A stretch of 64,000 nt of DNA from G965215225 sp965215225 (lineage in GTDB: Bacteria; Pseudomonadota; Gammaproteobacteria; CBDBNL01; JAAOII01), in assembly GCA_965215225.1 (NCBI GenBank), contig OZ244039.1:496001-560000 (forward strand), given 5' to 3'. Positions 60,801 through 64,000 of the stretch are shown here, one piece after another. How positions within the stretch are numbered: position 1 is the first letter of the stretch; each line of letters begins with the position of its first letter. Below the pieces are notes generated by a model. It searched no databases and was not told where the DNA came from. It saw nothing but the letters and a program-made list of their open reading frames with translations. Position numbers and translations under genes: made by a program.

Positions 60801-63462
60801 ATGGCGGAGCTGGTGGTCTTTGGATAAGGATGGCAAACCTCAATTAAACCAGGCCCGTTTAGACAAGCTGCTGTTTCTTGCAGTAGATCTCACTTTTGCT
60901 CCCATAAGCGGTGGTTTTAGAATAGGTAACCAATCGGACTTTGGCAATTTCGTTTCTTTAAGCATTAGGGCAACCAGTAAAAGCGGGACGGTAGTAGAAG
61001 AGCCAAATATCAACATAGCCGAATTTATTGATGGTAGCTATGATTTTACTGGCTTAGATAATCAATCTGATTGGACCTTTCGGATTATAGGGACTCTTAG
61101 TGATAGCAGGCAGCAGGTGGTGAAGATAATTTTTGTTTGGAATGAGAATAGACTAGACCATAACAATAATGGTATTCGCTCGGGGCTGGATACGGATGGA
61201 GATAAGCGAGCGGATAGCGTGGATGAGGATGATGATAATGATGGATTGAATGATACAGATGCGAGGGAGCAACAGGATAATTCGGGTGGAGTGAGTTGTT
61301 CGCTGTTAGCGGATTGCGATAATGATGGGGTCCGAGATGGGGATGAGGCAGCTGGATGCGTATTGGATAGTGATTGCGATAATGACGGGGTAGGTGATAA
61401 TTTAGATCTGTGTCCTGTTAGTGGTACCGGCTGGGTAAGCGATGAACTGATTGATAATGATGGGGATGGTTGCCGTGATGAGAGTGAGGACATAGATGAT
61501 GATGGCAATGGGTTGATAGAGATAGCCACGGCGGCGGAATTGGATACTGTGAGGTATGCTTTGGATGGCAAGGGGCGGAAGCTATCATTTGGTGCGGCGT
61601 TGAACACCGCTGGCTGTGGTGGTGACAGTGGTATTAGGGTCTGTAATGGTTATGAGCTGATTGCGGATATAAGTCTTGCGATCTATACGAATGCTGATGG
61701 AGGTAGAGGCTGGCAACCTTTGGGAACTGTTGGATGTCGAGGAGCTGCTTTTGATGGGACTTTTGAGGGCAATGGCTGGACGATTAGTGATTTAAGTATT
61801 AATCGTCCAAGTGAGAGTTGTGTGGGTTTGTTTGGTCGAATAACCGAAGATTCAGAGATTCGTAATCTTAGGCTTATTGCCGAGGCAGTGATAGGTAAGC
61901 ATGGAGTAGGCGGTCTGGTGGGGGTTGGTCGGGGATCTCGGATTGATTCTTCTTCGGTTGTGGTGGGTGAGGTGAGCGGGGATGAACTTGTAGGCGGTCT
62001 GATGGGGGATGGTCGGGGATCTCGAATTGATTCTTCTTCGGTTAAAGCAGCTAAGGTGAGCAGGACTGGTGATGATGTGCGTGGTCCGTGGGAGGATGTT
62101 GGTGTAGGCGGTTTGGTGGGCAGGGGTCAATCTGCTGAGATTAATTCTTCTTCAGTTGAAGTGGGTGAGGTAAGTGGGAGTGGTTGGTATGTAGGTGGTC
62201 TGGTGGGGAATGGTGAATCAGCTCGGATTGATTATTCTTCGGTTGTGGCAGATGAGGTGAGAGGGGACCGGTCTGTAGGTGGTTTGGTAGGGGATGGTGA
62301 ATCGGCTCGGATTCATTCTTCTTCGGTTGAGGCAGAGGTGGTAAGAGGGGATTGGGGTGTAGGCGGTCTGGTGGGGATTGGTTGGTGGGCTCGGATTGAT
62401 TCTTCTTTGGCTGAGGTGGGTGAGGTGAGAGGGGATAAACTTGTAGGCGGTCTGGTGGGGAATGGTTGGCGAAATCAGATTCATTCTTCTTCGGTTGAGG
62501 CAGAGGTGGTAAGAGGGGATTGGAGTGTAGGCGGTCTGGTGGGGTTTGGTGAATCGGCTCGGATTGATTCTTCTTCGGCTGAGGTGGTTGAAGTACGCGG
62601 GAATGGTATTGTAGGCGGTCTGGTGGGGGATGGTGGCTTGGCTCGGATTGATTCTTCTTCGGTTGTGGCAGAGGTGGTAAGAGGGGGTTGGAGTGTAGGC
62701 GGTCTGGTGGGGGATGGTAAATCAGGACGGATTCATTTTTCTTCAGTTGCGGTGGATGAGGTGAGGGGAACTAGTAAAGTAGGCGGTCTGATGGGGTATG
62801 GTAGAAATGCTACGATTATTTCTTCTTTAGTTGAGGTGGATAAGGTGAGCGGGAAGAGTGATTATGTAGGAGGTCTGGTGGGGGATGGTTGGGAATCTCG
62901 GATTCATTCTTCTTCGGTTGTGGTGGATGAGGTGAGTGGGACTAGTGGAGTAGGCGGTCTGGTGGGGTGGGGTGAATCGGCTCGGATTTATTCTTCTTCG
63001 GTTGTGGCAAGTGAGTTGAGCGGGAATGATGGTGTAGGTGGTCTGGTGGGATACTTTGACTCTGGCAAGGTTGCTTATTCTTATGTAGTTTCAGGCAGTA
63101 GTACTGCTATGCTGGTTGGGAGTGGGAGCGGGGCTACTGGAGTTGCTTCCTATTGGGACAGTGGGATTAGTGGCATAACTAGTGGCAACTATGGTGAAGC
63201 TAAGACCAGCGTTGAATTTGGTAGTCCAACTAGCTATACGGGAATTTATGCCGATTGGGACAAGGATATGGATATATTTGGCGATGGGAATAACGAGCCA
63301 TTGGCGGTCTGGTGTGATAAGGATCATAGTGGGAGCATAGAGACAGATGAACAAACCAATGACAATCTTATCTGGGATTTTGGTGAGTCGGATGAATATC
63401 CCGCCATTCGTTGCATTCCGGTAACCCCTGCTGAATGGCGTAGCCGGTGGTTTTTACGATAA
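57889..63462 (+). CDS. Double-length GLUG-repeat surface protein 6, with poly-C tract
   Basis: The 1857-residue protein has a 21-base C run coding for Pro55-60, before the export segment RLLFFLVGASFLSIAL. The lipobox Cys is Tyr87 (LAAY). The first half (to about residue 990) is a complete family member with about 20 GLUG repeats and a C-terminal cap ending KPQLNQARLDKLL. It then runs straight into the N-terminal beta domain of a second member (VDLTFAPISGGFRIGN), an acidic region, about 14 more repeats and a second cap. It is thus a fusion of two genes that lost the stop, leader and signal between them. The very end is damaged: the WW motif reads SRWFLR then stop, while the old tail (QLN...TRL-type) remains downstream. 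TATAAT 57838-57843 is its likely promoter. Confidence 0.85.
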   Translation: MKILFSLRYSLRLSQAFRLAAFSIMIMLSLLRIIIPLFRFRLLLGLLSSSLNTTPPPPPPQIFLRKAGRLLFFLVGASFLSIALAAYDGGESGSLEGGSPEVLSEIEREENKVDHSNIRSEVDTDGDGRADNVDTDDDNDGVMDDEDIDDDGDGLIEIATAAELNAVRYALDGNGSRLSEGSGLDTTGCGGAGGVTSCSGYELITNISLAAYANADGGKGWQSLGGNGKRGFAGCEGAAFNGVFEGNGWTISDLSIRRPGEDCVGLFGYIAEDSEIRNLRLNVEAVIGGENVGGLVGNGEGARIISSSVVAGVVSGDDAVGGLVGYGLSARIHSSSVVAGVVSGIGGRSWFGNTGVGGLVGGGRYAEIHSSSVEADKVSGTDVVGGLMGRGDSARIYSSSVEADEVSGDAAVGGLVGVGWEVRIHSSSVEVGEASGGEQIGGLVGTGWLARINYSSVEATEVSGTRNAVGGLVGYGLRVQIHSSSVEAAEVRGNDWVGGLLGTGSGSQIDSSSVVVDKVSGDDAVGGLVGDSERVQIDSSSVVVDEVLGTGDVGGLVGNGSSAWIDSSSVVVGKVSGDDAVGGLVGNGEKGRIDSSSVEAAEVSGNIRVGGLVGLGELAWIRSSSVEVDKVWGTDDGGDVGGLVGSGDSTRIDSSSVEAAEVSGGGDIGGLVGNGEESRIISSSVVVGEVRGTGYNVGGLVGSGDSTRIDSSSVVASKVSGHIEVGGLVGDGFSDVQIFSSSVVIGEVSGDEYVGGLVGDSWKSQIFSSSVVAGEVSGSEGGVGGLVGVDDDAQIFSSSVVVGKVSGNEVVGGLVGGGESPRIVSSSVVVDEVSGSVAVGGLVGYFDSGKVAYSYVVSGSNTAMLVGHGNRATGIASYWNSEASGRNSGNYGDPKTGNELRNPTDYTGIYADWDEDMDIFGSEDEPLAVWCDKDNSESIETDEQTNDNLVWDFGESDEYPVIRCTPATPAEWRSWWSLDKDGKPQLNQARLDKLLFLAVDLTFAPISGGFRIGNQSDFGNFVSLSIRATSKSGTVVEEPNINIAEFIDGSYDFTGLDNQSDWTFRIIGTLSDSRQQVVKIIFVWNENRLDHNNNGIRSGLDTDGDKRADSVDEDDDNDGLNDTDAREQQDNSGGVSCSLLADCDNDGVRDGDEAAGCVLDSDCDNDGVGDNLDLCPVSGTGWVSDELIDNDGDGCRDESEDIDDDGNGLIEIATAAELDTVRYALDGKGRKLSFGAALNTAGCGGDSGIRVCNGYELIADISLAIYTNADGGRGWQPLGTVGCRGAAFDGTFEGNGWTISDLSINRPSESCVGLFGRITEDSEIRNLRLIAEAVIGKHGVGGLVGVGRGSRIDSSSVVVGEVSGDELVGGLMGDGRGSRIDSSSVKAAKVSRTGDDVRGPWEDVGVGGLVGRGQSAEINSSSVEVGEVSGSGWYVGGLVGNGESARIDYSSVVADEVRGDRSVGGLVGDGESARIHSSSVEAEVVRGDWGVGGLVGIGWWARIDSSLAEVGEVRGDKLVGGLVGNGWRNQIHSSSVEAEVVRGDWSVGGLVGFGESARIDSSSAEVVEVRGNGIVGGLVGDGGLARIDSSSVVAEVVRGGWSVGGLVGDGKSGRIHFSSVAVDEVRGTSKVGGLMGYGRNATIISSLVEVDKVSGKSDYVGGLVGDGWESRIHSSSVVVDEVSGTSGVGGLVGWGESARIYSSSVVASELSGNDGVGGLVGYFDSGKVAYSYVVSGSSTAMLVGSGSGATGVASYWDSGISGITSGNYGEAKTSVEFGSPTSYTGIYADWDKDMDIFGDGNNEPLAVWCDKDHSGSIETDEQTNDNLIWDFGESDEYPAIRCIPVTPAEWRSRWFLR
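58049..58069 (+). repeat. Homopolymer of 21 C in GLUG gene 6
   Basis: Uninterrupted C21, in frame as given; the longest of three homopolymer tracts in the window. Confidence 0.92.
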
Positions 63463-63541
63463 GGGAAACCCCCAATTAAACCCAACCCGTTTAGCCGAGA
63501 TGCTTCCCCAAAATTTTTAATATTATAACCAACATAGAACT

Positions 63542-64000
63542 ATGAACATATTATTCTTTTTTTTGAGTAAAGCCTTTTGTTTGGCTGCCTTCTTTGTAAC
63601 GGTCCTTCTCCAGATTTTGCTTGGCAAACTGGGACGGTTTCTTTTCTTTTTAGTCGGGGTTAGTTCTTTATCAATTGCTGTTACCGCTTGTAACGGTGGA
63701 GGAAGTGACAGTTCAGAGGATGGTTTTCCCAGAGATTTGAGTGGGGTTGAGCAGAAGGAGGATGGAATAGATCATAACAATAAAAGTATTCGCTCGGAAG
63801 TTGATACAGACGGAGATGGGCGAACGGATAGTGTGGATACAGATGACGATAATAATGGCAAGCCCCAACTAGAGCGAGCCCTCTTAGACAAGCTACGTCC
63901 CTCCTTAAACGGAGATGGGCGAGCAGATAGTGTGGATACAGATGACGATAATGATGGCAAGCCCCAACTAGAGCGAACCCGCTTAGACAAGCTACGTCCC
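63542..64000 (+). CDS. GLUG-family lipoprotein 7, partial, with the repeat domain deleted so far as visible
   Basis: Open from ATG 63542 to the window edge (153 codons). The export segment (LLQILLGKLGRFLFFLVGV) ends in an intact lipobox VTAC (Cys50), followed by a Gly/Ser tether and an acidic calcium-type stretch (DTDGDGRTDSVDTDDDNN). This passes directly into the family C-terminal tail (GKPQLERALLDKLRPS) with no GLUG repeats. A 99-bp in-frame unit (starting 63812 and 63911) then repeats acidic stretch plus tail, continuing past the edge. Leader sequence 63512-63541 copies that of gene 6. Confidence 0.75.
   Translation, partial: MNILFFFLSKAFCLAAFFVTVLLQILLGKLGRFLFFLVGVSSLSIAVTACNGGGSDSSEDGFPRDLSGVEQKEDGIDHNNKSIRSEVDTDGDGRTDSVDTDDDNNGKPQLERALLDKLRPSLNGDGRADSVDTDDDNDGKPQLERTRLDKLRP

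Noticed and set aside
58771..62484. Long antisense ORFs rich in Ser, Thr, His and Arg opposite the GLUG repeats (also in genes 1, 3, 4 and 5)
   Set aside because: They are frame shadows of repetitive Val/Gly/Ser and Asp-rich coding DNA, and lack start signals.

Overview
The window looks like a chromosomal segment of a Gram-negative, aerobic proteobacterium, most probably a gammaproteobacterium. Pointers are the pdxA-rsmA-apaG-apaH order, an RpoH sigma factor with its RpoH box, TrmL, heme A/O synthases (aa3-type oxidase) and many Sec-exported lipoproteins. No transposase, integrase, phage gene, rRNA or CRISPR array was seen. Ordinary housekeeping genes alternate with highly repetitive, apparently fast-changing DNA, as in host-associated bacteria that vary their surface; the host association is inference.

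Layout. 1-7.6 kb: a DNA methyltransferase cut by the left edge, ctaA-ctaB, argC, then on the minus strand pdxA-rsmA-apaG-apaH, tRNA-Leu(CAA) and a small heat-shock protein. 7.7-12.4 kb: a Mn/Zn/Fe-type ABC importer with an MntR/DtxR-family regulator, containing three tandem junk mini-genes between its two permeases. 12.5-17.3 kb: a duplicated membrane protein (one copy broken by a nonsense codon), a MunI-like methyltransferase-endonuclease fusion and a membrane pentapeptide-repeat protein. 17.5-31.5 kb: a GLUG-repeat lipoprotein with a 62-bp repeat tail, dnaG, rpoH, a tandem array of 12 units that each look like a complete small-RNA gene, a nine-fold promoter array and a second GLUG lipoprotein. 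31.6-36.0 kb: aroK, ddl with repeated 3' ends, and two TRAP transporter membrane subunits. 36.2-43.1 kb: an orphan possibly VirB10-like protein, a 54-codon gene and two more GLUG lipoproteins. 43.3-49.6 kb: accA-miaA-trmL with three junk mini-genes at the miaA/trmL junction, then a duplicated XRE-ImmA/DUF4411 module whose second toxin has collapsed. 49.9-54.7 kb: a 1603-residue Type ISP restriction-modification enzyme. 55.2-64 kb: three further GLUG proteins, one a 1857-residue double-length fusion and one running off the right edge.

Two themes tie the window together. First, a seven-member family of surface-type GLUG proteins carries the marks of contingency loci: 17- and 21-base poly-C tracts in two coding sequences, in-frame 84-bp repeats, repeated promoters, phased A-tracts, and loss of the lipobox cysteine in two members. 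The Type ISP enzyme has a 20-base poly-G/C tract just before its specificity region, so restriction/methylation is probably phase variable too. Second, gene junctions are repeatedly duplicated in tandem (permease/permease, miaA/trmL, ddl 3' end, lipoprotein 3' ends, trmL-DUF4411-ImmA), often leaving chains of mini-ORFs joined by TGATG stop/start overlaps.

The best candidate for an undescribed system is the 24.16-28.75 kb array: twelve units in four sequence classes, each with a GGGTATAATG promoter box, a 5' hairpin region and an almost invariant Rho-independent terminator. The same promoter-plus-hairpin leader lies upstream of two GLUG genes (about 55.0 and 57.6 kb), which suggests a link between the array and the surface proteins.
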